DNA of 64,000 nt. Source: Micropterix aruncella (Eukaryota > Arthropoda > Insecta > Lepidoptera > Micropterigidae). A program made the translations under genes and the position numbers. The stretch covers positions 40,741,972-40,805,971 of the forward strand of contig OX155980.1 in NCBI GenBank assembly GCA_944548615.1, given 5' to 3'. The notes under the pieces are model-generated. The model made no database searches, was not told the DNA's origin, and saw only the letters and a list, made by a program, of their open reading frames with translations. Shown here in pieces: positions 11,877-25,229 of the stretch (its first letter is position 1; each line of letters starts with the position of its first letter).

Positions 11877-12515
11877 TCAATGAAATGGATGGACTTGCTT
11901 AACAAGATATACAATTCTCGGTTGAATTGAAGAAAGCGCACAGCGTAAATCATCAGCGATATTAAGTTTGCTTCTATACTCCGTTTTAATTGCTACAACT
12001 GATGAAAATGTCTTTTCTCACAAATATGTATTTGAAGGGGTAAGTACAAACGCAGTGCTTGCTCTGCTATCGAGGGATAAACTTTGAAATGCTTGATCCG
12101 AAATAATGTTTTATCCATCTTTTTATATGCGTTCGTTTTATCATCGTTTCAAAATCGTATTTCACAGCAGAATCATTTTTAATTTCCAAAGCTTGCTCTA
12201 GAAACGTTTCTGGTAGCTTGTCTATGCCAACAAGAAATGGATCTGTCGATAATCTATATATATATTATTGTCGCACGGGAAATAGTGCTTCAATTCATCA
12301 ATAAGGTGCTGCACATTGTTAAATATATGTCTCCTAATATCGGTTTCATCAAGAAACGCCATATAGCGCGTTTTTTCTAAGATTGCTAATAATTTGGGAA
12401 TACAGAAGTAATCGCATATTTCTATCCTTCCAAAGATGCAAATATTCAATATACGCTGTGATGGCATGGAATTCTCATTTGGAATATCTTTACGCGGAAA
12501 GCCTCCTCTCTGAAA
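11877..12515 (-). pseudogene. hAT-family transposase, C-terminal part (pseudogene)
   Basis: The minus strand reads SQRILNICIFGRIEICDYFC near the 5' side, then a stretch equivalent to 'F.NPF.VG...LP..FLEQALEIKND', and finally EKTFSSVVAIKTEYRSKLN, RCALSSIQPRIVYLVKQVHP and a stop at 11877. The last part is the hAT C-terminal dimerisation region ('CE+.FS..N.IKT.YRS.L....L...LR'), in the ZBED5/GTF2IRD2-like group, which encodes DNA-cutting transposases. The conserved Cys before EKTFS is a stop codon, and frames shift several times. The 5' side ends abruptly against R1-clade ORF1 sequence near 12515, so the N-terminal zinc finger and catalytic core are absent. Confidence 0.7.
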
Positions 12516-13700
12516 ATCATTGCTGCGAGGGGTTCAACGGCACGAAGGCCCGCCCCGAGTAGGCGATCGGCCGCCGCCTTTACCCTCTCAAGGCCGCCCG
12601 GTATCGAGGTCTGAACCAAGACACCGGCGCGTGCAACTTTTAGCACCATCACTGGGCGGAAACCGTCGTCCATTGGGTTTAATGTTCTCAACAGGGCCTC
12701 TTTCGTCTTCTCGGAGGTGGCTGTGTCGTCCTCCTTCGCCGGGTAGATTACTACCGTTGGACGTTGCGGTCGCACCTCCCTCTGCTTCCCTAACATGGTG
12801 ATAGGTACCCCACGCTGAACTACATCCCTGACACGAGGCCGAGGATGACCATGGACTCCTTATTAATGCGCTGCTTTTGGTCTATATTTAGCCGCGACAT
12901 CCCTTCCGTGATTACCGCCTCGATTTGCGCCAACGCCGCCTCCACACCCGCCACCATCGAGGACCCAGGTCCGGCGGCAGCAGCAGGGGAGCCGCAGATC
13001 GGAAGACAGCAGGCGCAGGAGCAGGACTGGAAGGGGAAGCATCAGCTGTCGGCGCATGGCCAATTTCAGTTTTAGAGGCTACTGATATCGCCCCCTCGCC
13101 CGCGGTGTCTGTGCCGGTCTCCAATTCCTCGTCGGATGAATTGTAATTCCTCCGCTTAGCCTTCGGCGGCGTCTTCTTCTTTTTCCGCTTTATTCCTGCG
13201 GCGGCAGACGGAGGCGCCCCGTTGGACGCAGAAGCAGCGGAGACACGCGGCGGCGATGACGCCACCCCACCCTCATCAAGTCCCACCGAGGTCGCTGGGA
13301 GGGGGGTGGGGGGGATCTCTCGCCACCACCCCCGACCGACCCCCTCGCCCATGGTGGCACTGGAAGAGGCGGGAAAGCACCTGCGCCACGTCCTGGAATC
13401 GAAGTCGAACTGGCGTCGACTGCCGCAACCGCAGCTCGGGGCGATGCGGAGGGTGGGGGGCGGGGGGACGGCGGCGGGGACCGTGGAATGCGAGGAGACC
13501 TCCTAAAGGGGTCACCACCCCCTCCTGGGTCACAACGCGACAGCGCGTGAAAGAAAAGTCACTGCGAGTAAAAACTTTGACATTTTCCACACACACAATT
13601 GTCAAATCAATAAAGAGTCCCACCGTTTGCAAATGTCCACTTAGATAACTTAATTTTGAAGCTCTGAATGCCGCAAGGGCCACAGAGCAGGGCCAAGAGA
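12515..13700 (-). pseudogene. R1-clade LINE ORF1, inverted 5' half
   Basis: The minus strand encodes a G+C-rich gag-like protein. The N-terminal portion (frame at 13352-12912) has a basic stretch GIKRKKKKTPPKAKRR and an acidic patch, as in R1-clade ORF1. After a frameshift the frame 12796-12515 gives VVIYPAKEDDTATSEKTKEA, then VMVLKVARAGVLVQTS and ERVKAAADRLLGAGLRAVEP, the globular gag domain just upstream of the zinc knuckles. ORF1 proteins bind element RNA. The frame is broken at least once and stops at ~12515 against hAT sequence. The missing continuation is found on the opposite strand from ~14385, so this half has been inverted. Confidence 0.7.
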
Positions 13701-13807
13701 CCCTTTTACGTAAAAGCTTTCTCCACCACTGTCGAAAATAAAAATAGAAATTTCGAAGTCACTAGATAAAGTAAACCGCACTTGTCGATATGAGGGTTGG
13801 ATTCTGA

Positions 13808-14204
13808 CTATGTATGGAGATGCTCACACTGGGCGACCAGGCTCCGCTGCGCGCTGGTTCCAGGAGCCTGCAGCACGCACACACGATACAAGCGTCCAAA
13901 ATGGGAGCCACTGGCTACACGCAGCCCGAATGTATGTGGCTCCCTATGTGTGCGCGCACACGCGGAGCTGGCTCTGCCGCTGGTGGCGACCCTGATCTGC
14001 CTTATCTGGCTCCCTTTTACGGTATACAACTGGCTGCGAAGCTGGCTTCGCGTGTGCGCACACACATGGAGAGTCACATACATTCAGGCTGCGCGCAGCC
14101 AGTAACTCCCCTTTTGGACGCTTGTATCGTGTGCGAGTGCTGCCGGTTCCTGGAGCCAGCGGAGCCTGGCCGCCCAGTGCGCGTTTCTCCATACATTCTC
14201 TAGT
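13808..14204. repeat. ~400 bp GC-rich foldback (imperfect inverted repeat)
   Basis: The left arm, about 13808-13985, and the right arm, about 14035-14204, are reverse complements with scattered mismatches. Matched blocks include 'ccaggctccgctg', 'acacgatacaagcgtccaaa', 'gaatgtatgtg' and 'gtgcgc.cacacgcg'. The loop is about 50 bp. Base composition differs sharply from the AT-rich window. Because the arms mirror each other, similar peptides (..RYKRPK..) can be read from both strands; these are not genes. It lies between the two halves of the R1-clade element. Confidence 0.8.
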
Positions 14205-14384
14205 AACGTTCTGGCTCCGCAGCCATGGGCATGGCCCCGGAGCCATGAGGTCAGTGCGATATGGTTGGGAATCACCCAATCATACGATACGAGGACCCGC
14301 GACCATTTGGCTGTACTTAATTGCATAATGTATATTGACAATTATCTTACAGGCGGCCTGCTTCTATAACATCATGTGGCAGTA
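14205..14384. other. Short spacer between foldback and R1-clade ORF1
   Basis: It contains a small local hairpin (ggctccgcagccatggg with ccatgggcatggccccggag overlapping it) and then AT-rich DNA. No gene is present. Confidence 0.35.
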
Positions 14385-14720
14385 CTCAGGCGGTCATTCA
14401 CGACGTCCCTCGGGAGCTTTAGGATTCAGAAGTCGTCGAGCTCCTCTGGAGCCAGAACCTGGACGGCAGATGTCAGGTGGACCAGCGTACCACCGGCGCT
14501 TGTTTACATTTGGCCGCCGAGATAGCCCTGTTGCCCAGACTGTATCCCGCCCGAAAAAAAGGTGTGCAGATGAGGAGTACTGCGGCTACTGCGCTGTTAA
14601 TGGGCACGGTGTAGCCATGTGTCCTACCAAGAGTTCGCCTCCGGGGTGCTTGTCTTACTCCCGTCTTCGCAGGGACGCGAAACACGCGACATCGTCGCAA
14701 GCGTGCCTCGTGTGACAGCG
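14385..14720 (+). pseudogene. R1-clade LINE ORF1, zinc-knuckle part
   Basis: One frame reads VIHDVPREL, a stop, then EVVELLWSQNLDGRC, the segment that normally follows the gag domain in R1/TRAS-type ORF1. Another frame (14335-14715) reads CADEEYCGYCAVNGHGVAMC, an exact C-X2-C-X4-H-X4-C zinc knuckle (Cys-Gly-Tyr-Cys ... His ... Cys), followed by a basic tail ending RRDAKHATSSQACLV. Zinc knuckles bind the element's RNA. The two parts are in different frames, so the ORF is dead. This picks up where the minus-strand ORF1 fragment stops. Confidence 0.75.
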
Positions 14721-14752
14721 CGTCGTCGAGTAGATGATCTCAGCAACGAATT

Positions 14753-15420
14753 ATGGCGGGGCATAGTCCCCAACCAATGATTAAATGTGCGCAGCTTAAT
14801 CTGCAAAGAAGTCGTACAGTCACTGCCGAATTCGGTCGGACCCTCGAGACGTTAGGGATTGGGATAGCGTTTATCCAAGTGCAGTACACGTTTCTCGGAA
14901 AACTCGGGGATCCGCGGGCGGTGCGTTATGCTCGAGAAGGGGGTTTGTCCGATGGCTGGGATCGCAGTGAGTTCAGAGCTCCCGCCTCACATGCTGTTTG
15001 ACCATCTCTCAAACGAGCACATCGTCTGCGCGTGGGTCGTCATTGACGGCATGGACTACTACCTGATTTCATGCTATTTCCAATTCTGCGAGGAGGTAGG
15101 GATCCACATTTGACCCGTGCTGGTGCCGCTGATTTTAATACCCGCTCCCAGGCGTGGTATGATGATGGCGACCTCAGCAATCTCGGACGGTTAGGGCGGG
15201 ACAGGGTCGAGGCAGTCGAGGAGTTGGTCGCGGAAATGTGGATCTTACTCTGTGCTCCCCGGGACTCACCCATTGTATGAACAATTGGACAGTTCACAAG
15301 CACCTTTCCTCTTCGGATCAAACACTGGTAACATTTGGCATTGGCCGTCGCGTTCGCCCCACGCCACGATACCGCACTGGCGACATTAACTAGGATCGGT
15401 TCGTTGAAGTCCTCTGCGAA
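14753..15420 (+). pseudogene. R1-clade LINE ORF2, endonuclease domain
   Basis: The first frame starts with MIKCAQLNLQRSRTVTAEF, the typical opening of an AP-like endonuclease in R1-clade ORF2 ('LQ.NLQRSR.AT.EL'), followed by IAFIQVQY where an active enzyme would have 'LVQEPY' with a catalytic Glu. Near 15237-15340 another frame reads VDLTLCSPGLTHCMNNWTVH and then SSSDQTLVTFGI. The terminal catalytic S-D-H box appears as S-D-Q. Frameshifts, missing catalytic residues and stops show loss of function. In live elements this domain nicks the target DNA. Confidence 0.75.
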
Positions 15421-16180
15421 AATCTTGAGGGCTTTATATCGCCTTCCAGTAGCACCGCAGAGGACTTGTGCGCCGCATTTAATGCGGCCAAATGTGTCTT
15501 CCTGTGATGCCGTAGTAGTAGGGTGGACGACAACCCGCGGTGGCTTCGCGGCCCAGTGGTGGTATTTCAAACTCTCCGGGCTGAGGAAATGCTACAATCG
15601 TGCTTTCGAGAAAATAGGGGTGGCCCGTAGGGGTTTCCCCCCTTCCTGATCATGTGGAGACTTTAAAAGCGTACTTGACTTCGGCTGGTGGGTGGAGTCT
15701 ATCATGCCGCCATTAGGCATGCTAAGTCGAAGTCGTAGAGGTGGTGGGATACCGACATAGGTAACGCCAATCCGTGGGACATGAAAAAAGCTCTCCATAA
15801 AAACGCCAAAAGCGCCGATGACTTTCTTTCGAGCATCATGGACGGCAACTCTGCTGCAACCCTTGATATGAGAGAGACGCTTTAGCTCTCCTAGATTCGC
15901 TTTGTCCCTCGGATCAGCCCGCCCCGGATGAATCACATCATGCGCAGATTTGGCGATTAACAGTCGTCGACTCTCGTGTTACCGACGTTTCGGATGTCAC
16001 TGCGGAGGAGCTTGATAAAATTATCGGCTCTCTGTCAACTCGTAAGACGTCCGAGATCGACCTTATCATGGCGAGCACCGTCAAGAGCGTCTGGCTGTTC
16101 GCCAGGTTGGAGGGGACTATGCTTATGTAGAAATGCATAAGTAACGGCCACTTTCCCTCCTGCTGGAAGGCTGGTCTTCT
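15421..16180 (+). pseudogene. R1-clade LINE ORF2, endonuclease-RT linker
   Basis: Pieces of the linker are readable in different frames: ALRKC-like basic segments around 15585-15620, SIMDGNSAATLDMRETL at about 15830-15880, SRVTDVSDVTAEELDKIIGS followed by STRKTSEIDLIMASTVKSVW at about 15975-16090, and ISNGHFPSCWKAGLLRVIPK at about 16137-16195. All correspond in order to the region before reverse transcriptase in R1-clade ORF2. Stops and shifts separate them. Confidence 0.65.
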
Positions 16181-16182
16181 TC

Positions 16183-17240
16183 GTGTCATTCCCAAGGGCA
16201 ATGACAAACAAACCACGGTCGGACGCAAAAGTGTACGGGCCCATCACACTACTGCCCATACTGGAAAAAGTGTTAGAGGTGCTTGTGCGCGACCGCCTTG
16301 AGACGTCTCTGTCTCCCCAGAGCTACCGAAAGTTTGGATTTACCCGAGGGAGGTCCACTGAGGATGCTAACCTTTTCGCGAAGACTTGGACTCGCGATTT
16401 TGTCGGTAAATACGTCGTCGGGGTTTTCCTCGATATCTCGGGTGCATTCGATAATGCGTGGTGGTCGATGATCCTGAGCAAGCTCCGTCTCAGACAGTAT
16501 CCGAATAACATCCTTAAGATGATCCGCAGATATTATTCCGACAGGTCCGTTAGTTTTAAGTATGGACCCTCGTCAGTGAGCATGGTTTCCTCTATGGGGT
16601 GTCCGTAGTGGTCGGTGTTAGGTCCCAGTCTTTGGAATATCCTTTTCGACGACCTGTCATCGACGACCATCCTTTTCGATGACGACGACTTCGGGTTGCC
16701 TTACCCGGAGGGGGGCACCGTCAGCGCCTATGCTGATGATGCCCTCCTCCTGGTGGGCGGCAAGAGTCGCGCAGAGGTCGAGATAAGGGCCGCCTGTTCA
16801 CTGGACCTAATCCTAGGTTGGGGAAGCCGCAACAGGCTATCCTTCTCTCCAGCCAAAACTCGGGCACTTTTGTTGGGCGTCTTAAGCGGAATTCATTGAT
16901 CCGAGTCGGAGGGCGTCCGCTGCATGGGGATTTCGTTGGCGGCGTCCTATTGTATCTGGGTCATGCGAAATCCGTGGCTACGGAATCACGTAACTTGTTT
17001 CTTTCTCTCCGTCGCGTTAGCTTGGCCGAGTGGGAAATTCGGTCCCCGGCCATAAAACTGCTCTACAAGTGTGTATTCGTTCCGCAAGTGTCTTACGAAA
17101 CGCGTGCTTGGGCGTGGCCCTACATCTTGGAGGCCACGCGTGTGGTTCTACTGCGTGGCCAGCGTCTCCCTCTTGTGGCGTGTATCAGACGACCTCCACT
17201 CTCGCTCTTCCCGTCATCGCTGGGATACTACCGATAGATC
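16183..17240 (+). pseudogene. R1-clade LINE ORF2, reverse transcriptase domain
   Basis: The frame opens with a version of 'YRPITLLPVLGKVLE': VYGPITLLPILEKVLEVLVR. Then come FGFTRGRSTEDA, motif A VVGVFLDISGAFDNAWW (Asp of the catalytic triad present), and CP-stop-WSVLGPSLWNILFDDL, where the conserved Gln codon of 'CPQGSVLGP' has become TAG at 16606-16608. Motif C is intact: SAYADDALLLV, with YADD at 16729-16740. After a further frameshift the thumb-like section follows (SLRRVSLAEWEIRSPA.., KCVFVPQVSYETRAWAW). It copied RNA to DNA at the nick in the parent element; this copy cannot. Confidence 0.85.
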
Positions 17241-18010
17241 AGGAGATTTTGGAGTGAGCGTGCGGCTAAGTCCTGGCTACGCCGCGGGGAGCCTTTGAAT
17301 TATTTCAGTCTGACGGTGAACCTGGCGTAAAGCAGGTTGGTGGAGTGTACCCACCAGATTCGGGCGGAGAGCCTGCGCGTCTGGAAATAGCGGTGGGATG
17401 CCGGCGGTACGGGCCGCCTAACCCATAGTTTCTTCCCGTCGGTGTCAGAGCAGATGAAAAATTATTTCTTGTGGTTTGACACCGGATCACGCAACTCGTC
17501 GGGGGTCACGGTGAGATAAAGCTAAATTATTTGACTTTGAACTCAGCGACGATCCCTGGTGCCAGTATGGCTTCGGTCGAAAAACCGCAAAACACATCGT
17601 CTGGACATCCTCTAAGCTGGATACCGCACGGGCAGTAATGCTGGATGTGGTTGGTACGTGCGTTGGTAGTCTGTCGATCTGCTATGTGGATCTCGTGGGA
17701 TGCGGGGATTGCTTCCATGCGTTCCGGGAGTTCGCGGATAACTGGGTGTCCAATTGGGAGGATTTGAGGCAGGGGCCCCTCCCCCTCTGGGAGAGGGCCT
17801 ACTCTCTTAACGCTGCTGTCCGTGGGCTGCTTCATCGCCAAAGTCACCCGTATGGTATCGTGACGTCCCAACCACCTCTTTGGGTCCTTTTGCAGGTCCT
17901 CCCGGTCTAGATGCCCCCGACGGCGCCCCTACTGCCGTTTGTTGCTGTAAGTCGACACCGCACATAGCCACTTGTATACACCGCCACAGATCACAAATCA
18001 CCAGCGGCAG
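17241..18010 (+). pseudogene. R1-clade LINE ORF2 C-terminal knuckle and 3' region
   Basis: Around 17548-17640 the frame reads DDPWCQYG..GRKTAKHIVW, the remains of the C-terminal Cys/His motif (C..CG......H.I..C) found downstream of R1-clade RT. The following DVVGTCVGSLSICYVDLVG and FREFADNWVSNWEDL complete the expected C-terminus. A short non-coding end runs to about 18010, where composition returns to AT-rich. I could not see a poly(A) or defined 3' junction. Confidence 0.6.
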
Positions 18011-20165
18011 ATATAAATAAGAATAATCTTGTATATAAGAGAAAGTTAATCTGTAAAACTTTTTAAATAATAGTTTATAAGTAATATGTAAATATTCTTC
18101 TGATGAAAAAAAAACGGTTCACGGGGTGGCCGGAGGGGGTAGAAACCTGGAGAATCTTCCTCCATGTCTCCGTTCGTTCACCCTTCACGCGCTACCCTTC
18201 CGGTTTGAAAACTTACACGAATCTCTACTTCTTAATGCACAAAGAAACTGTAATTCTATTTTAACAAACAGGACATCCTGAATATCAGGCATAATGCCTG
18301 AGTATTTTGATAGTAGATTTATCCATTTGGTTTTGTGTAGTCATGATTTATTTTATTTGCTTACTTAAGTAGTTGATTCATATGATTTTTTCCTTAATGT
18401 TATACCTTTTTTGTAAACACTAGTATCAGTAAATGTTATTATTTTTATTTTTAATAAAAATCATGCCTGACTAATTAGATACCTATTCGATTATAGGTCT
18501 CATAAGTCATTGTTACTTCTGGGGTCTTCTCAAATTAGGAAATTTCTTCTCAAATTAGGTATTATACTTTCTACACTATGTGAGTATTTAAAAGTTAATA
18601 ATAATTATTACGATTAAAGATAGCCTTTATTGATCTTTCTTTTAATAAAAACTTTTAAATGATTGCGATCTATTATAATCACACGAACATTATTCGTACG
18701 CCGCGGTATCTACACGAATACTATGAAGCAGTGAAAAGGTTCGTATCTTGACCGCCACGGGTTTCCGATACGTGTGTCGTCTAGTAGATGGCGATAGCAT
18801 CAAAATAAGTCGTATACTCTGGCAAGCAAGAAGATCGAAGTTCCTGTTACCTGAAGACTTTTTATTTATTTTTCTGTCGTTGCTTATCATTTGCATGTTA
18901 ATTTATTTATTTGTATATAAAATTCAATCATGGATAAAAGAACTAGAAGTCGTTATTCCGATTTACTCTATTAGATTAATTGTTAGTAAACTTAACGAGT
19001 ACGAGTATTTAGGATGCTAACTAAAGATGTTGTAACTATCGTCGTATTATCCCTGTTTCATATTACTTGAGTAATTATATCTTTATAATTATGTTTAACT
19101 TACTATATAGAGTACAGAAAATAAAGCGAAACCAACGATACTAACCCAACAATAACATTAAATCATAGAATTTAGGGAAATAATAAACTATTAAATATGT
19201 AAACCAAAATACTTACGTAATAACGTGTTTAAGTATAAGAAACATTTTTTTCAATTTGTTAATATTTACAAAAACGCTTATTTTTCAAATTTAAACATTT
19301 TACCTAGTAAGTTGATATGTTTGGGTTTCGTTTTTATAGCAACTTGTAATGCAATATTCCTATTATAATCTAAACAAATACTGAAAGAATTTCTCGATTG
19401 GTTAATCATTAACAGGATTCCTATGGAAGAGGCTGGAGTTAGGGGAGGAGGTCTCCCATGCGTTTAATAAAACAGATTGCCGAAAGAATTTTTCAAATCG
19501 GTTAACGAATTATTCCTTGTACTTAATAGGTTTCCAAATTCATCAAGAACCGATTACGAAAACCTATAGTTGGTCTTTCTTATTAAGGCGATTACAACCA
19601 TATGCAACCTTTTTCTAAACTTCTAATAGTCAATATCATTCAGCTCTGTCTAGATATTGCCGTAATTATAAATCTTATTTCGAATTTTCAGTTTCTTGCC
19701 TAGTTATATACCGAGTCAGATTTTCGACCCCAGTAATCTTGTTTGCTGAAGCTATCCAGGAGATAATTCACGTTCGCTATGCAATAATACTCCTTGTACA
19801 GCTAGATATATTTTAACAGCCTGCAAGTCGGCCTTACATCAACCCTGATCATTATCCATTATCCAACCATTATCATGACAAAGTCCTTGCTGTTACTCGT
19901 GAGGTAATTAGCCTCTCAGCGGCTAATGCGAACCATCTGAGAGTACCCTCCAAACTCCCACTATAATTTTTGATGCAGGGCTCTAAAAGTAGAAACATTC
20001 CCGTCTCAAAATCCTTTCTCAAAAGTTAAGAGAGTGTCAGGCGGGAGTTGGTCTCTAAGCAGTATCATTTCCCTGAAAGTCTTGGATGCACTGCCCTCCG
20101 TCAAAAATGAGGGTCACACTGAAATAATAAGTTTCCGGGATGAATAAGAAAAAATATAATGAATG
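18011..20165. other. AT-rich DNA with repeat fragments, no gene
   Basis: Fragments of the phrase 'gaaagaattt.tc.aatcggtta' occur near 19382 and 19480 and again near 20490. In lepidopteran DNA such phrases mark dispersed repeats. The frame at 18748-19020 has a hydrophobic tract but no family resemblance. Nothing else was seen. Confidence 0.4.
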
Positions 20166-20169
20166 CCCA

Positions 20170-20330
20170 AAAATCAATTTATTGTTTCACAAAATATTCT
20201 CCGTGAGCGTTTATATAGTTTTTCATACGTATAAACCAATTTTCATAACATTTATCTCTCTCCTCCGAGGTGACCTCTAAATGTAAATATCCGTCTTCAC
20301 CTCGAACAAAAAAAATGTGCGTTTACAATA
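20170..20330 (-). pseudogene. Mariner-like transposase C-terminus
   Basis: The minus strand reads EVTSEERDKCYENWFIRMKN and continues YINAHGEYFVKQ then a stop at about 20178. This matches the mariner C-terminus 'F..CF..W..RM.KCI...GEYFEKQ'. Only this ~50 residue tail is recognisable; the catalytic DD(34)D region is absent. It is not the same copy type as the relics at 8240-8970 and 43150-43905. Confidence 0.6.
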
Positions 20331-22380
<2,050 letters not shown>

Positions 22381-24682
22381 GATTTGTTAGAGCAAATAAA
22401 AAGACAACAAGATGTTTGTATTACAATTATTTTAATGTCACGTGTAAGAACTGCATTTTCAGAGAAATAATTATATTTTCTGGAACCAAGACTCTTCCAA
22501 TAATATAAAATAAAAGGTGACATTTGAGACGAAAGTATTACAAATTTGAAGTCCCTAACTAAATGGTTTTGGAAGTTGGCCTTTTATATTAAATGAAATT
22601 AGACTTGTCTTCTTATAATAATTTTCGTTAGATACATAGTAAATTAACATATTAGGAGACATTTATTTTAAATTTTATCTATCTAGTTGTGTACATATAT
22701 TATAGTGTAATACATTTTATAGGTTTCTTTATTTAACTGATAATATAAAAAAAATGTTCATGTATCTCATCTATATATTATAATATTTTACATTATTATT
22801 CTAATGTATGTAATCTTCAATAATCTAATATTTTAAATATTTTATCATGTAATTATTTATATGAATATTAACTTATTTTCTTTTCGTTACTATAACTATT
22901 TTTATTTCTCTTCATATAATTATTTGTATTATATGTATGTATATATAAATATAATTTTACATATTGATTTTTGATGTAAGTGTAATTTTATGCATGATGT
23001 AATTAACGAGATCCTCAAAAATAAAATCTAAAACATGTAGCAAAAAAATATTAACACAAGATAAAAGTCAATAGATACCAAAATTTACATTTTACAATAG
23101 TCAAGAAATAGGTTATTCACATGAAAATCAAAGGCATTGAGTATTTTTGCTATAAAAATAGCCAAGAGAACAAACGCCAATAGTAGAATAGGCTTGCGAG
23201 GAGAAATTATAGAAGGAAAAAATCTAATATGTTCTTATTATTGAAACAATATGGCTCACCTCATCTTTACTCGCTATGATTATGTAAGAATAATCGTTGA
23301 AGATAATATCATTGATTATTAACTTGTTTATTACTATTACCACCATATTATTACGTGGATTATTACTATTAACACCATACTTGATAGGAAGGTGTAATAA
23401 AATTAAGCAATAAATGATAATGCTATATTAATAGTATTAAGTAAGCCGAATAAAATTTAAATTATAAATTAATACAATAAAATGATGTTGGTATAAATCT
23501 GTTGAAATGTAATTAGCGAAGTAGGTAAAAAAAAACACTGATAGCCAGAAAGGAAAATTTAATTAATGCGATTTTAATTTAACATATCGACATTAATTAA
23601 CTTCTAACACAAGGTGGCCAATAACTTACAATGCGGGAGTTAAAACAACGCTTCCGTGCCCAGTAGCGGACTCCGACGACCCGAAATACGGATTGATTGG
23701 TGGCGCGATATTTGCTTACAGAATCGTGTCCATTAGAACGCTTAGGCAATAGGTTTTAAAAGCTGATGGGAACCAGTGTTTCAACTCAGCTACGGATGTT
23801 AACTACTTTACAACCTCTAAAAAAAATTACCGGTATTATTTGGCATTTAATTCAAAGAAATATGATTCTTCGACCCAACATAATATTATTTTCTAAAGCT
23901 ATTAAAATATTCCGCATTTTATTTATTAAAACGCAAAACAATATGTTGACATATAAGATTTTATCTAAAATTAATATATCCATCACAACTATCTTTAAAA
24001 TAATACTGAACTTAAATAAATTAAAATAATACTGAACTTAAATAAATTTAACTTATTTACATAAATATATTAGAAGTCCGTAACAAACCGTTTCTGCGTT
24101 TCCATCTATCCCTTATTGGCTATATAGACTGAGTTTTAAATGTTTTAAAATCAGACGGTATAGGATAATCCGAAACCATTGCAGATAGAGAAAATGCTGA
24201 AACCACTTGGATTTTAGAGTAATTAAAAATAGCAATATTACTGGTTGTTAAAAAAACATATTATTTTAAAGAAAAAACTTTAAAAAAAAGGATATGCTAA
24301 TCGGTCAAATTTCATATTAGAAATAAATCATTATTGGGCAACATCTGTCCAATGTTGTTAGCAGTTACTAAAAATAAAATGTACAAAGTCTCAAAGTTAC
24401 ATATCTACTGACTGAGAGACTGTACGTTTTTCCTAGGATCAAAAATCATTTAAAGGACAACGTATTACCACCGTAGAGAATATTTGAGATATATTCAACA
24501 AAAGGAAAAGACATAAGAAAAGTGCCTTATATCCGACGGGGACTATTTTGAAGCGAACAAAATCGAATTTGATTAATAAATAAATTATTTTTGATCAAAC
24601 TATGCATTTCTATTTTAATGTATTATTCTCTCTGACTATTAAATAACATTAGTATATTTTGATTATTTGTATCTAGGTAATA
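22381..24682. other. Very AT-rich DNA, nothing recognised
   Basis: Mostly A/T runs with no repeat structure longer than a few tens of bases and no convincing frame. The frame at 23766-24029 is Ile/Lys/Asn-rich and probably chance. Confidence 0.45.
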
Positions 24683-24757
24683 TTGAATATAATATAGTTA
24701 TGTTTTTCATAACTATATTATATTCAAAAACATAACTATCGTGATAGTTATGTTTTT
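24683..24757. repeat. Two adjacent perfect hairpins sharing a core
   Basis: 24683-24727 is a perfect 20 bp stem with a 5 nt loop (half-site ttgaatataatatagttatg). It runs directly into a second perfect palindrome, 24726-24757, with half-site aaaaacataactatcg around a gt centre. Both share 'ataactat', so the pair forms a cruciform-prone cluster. Confidence 0.8.
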
Positions 24758-25225
24758 TATAATATTTTTTTTAGCATTCAATTTTGTGAAGCAAACAAGT
24801 GTAAGCATGCCTATCTACTGGGGTAGTTGATTGTTATGTATTGTTTTGTATATTTTGAACTTTGGAAGATTTTGTCCCGCTGGCATGTATTGTTTACTAA
24901 ATGAATAGCTTGTGAGTTTTAGGCTATTATAGCGAATTCGTTTCGTTCTGTCACCCTGGGATGCAATAATAGTACATTCATATATTTTTTCCGACGGATT
25001 ACATGTGTTTCTATTGAGGAAGAATCGCCAAAGAAAACCAGAGACCATATTTTTATTTTTTTAAAATTCCTTTTCGATGGTCTCGTTGTTTAGATGACAA
25101 ATGAAAACGAAAGAATAGGTTGAGAATAGAACAGAAAATAGGTAAGGTAATAAAGAAAATCCTTTAGTTTCCGTAGAATTATATACGTAGAGAGTGAATC
25201 TAAAAGAATAACACCACTTAGTTTA
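24758..25225. other. AT-rich DNA with a shared short motif
   Basis: Near 24985-25045 the order 'ttttccgacggatta', 'gaagaatcgccaaagaaa' resembles 'ttttccgtcggatta', 'aagaaccgccaaagaaa' near 54624-54675, suggesting relics of one dispersed repeat. The minus-strand frame at 24815-25048 covers this motif; no family is recognised. Confidence 0.35.
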
Positions 25226-25229
25226 GCAG

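Noticed and set aside
13797..14279. Several overlapping frames of 61 to 129 codons on both strands
   Set aside because: They lie in a foldback whose arms mirror each other, so similar peptides appear on both strands. G+C-rich palindromic DNA lacks stops by composition.
15040..15570. 176-codon minus-strand ORF
   Set aside because: It is antisense to the endonuclease part of the R1-clade ORF2, which gives recognisable motifs on the plus strand.
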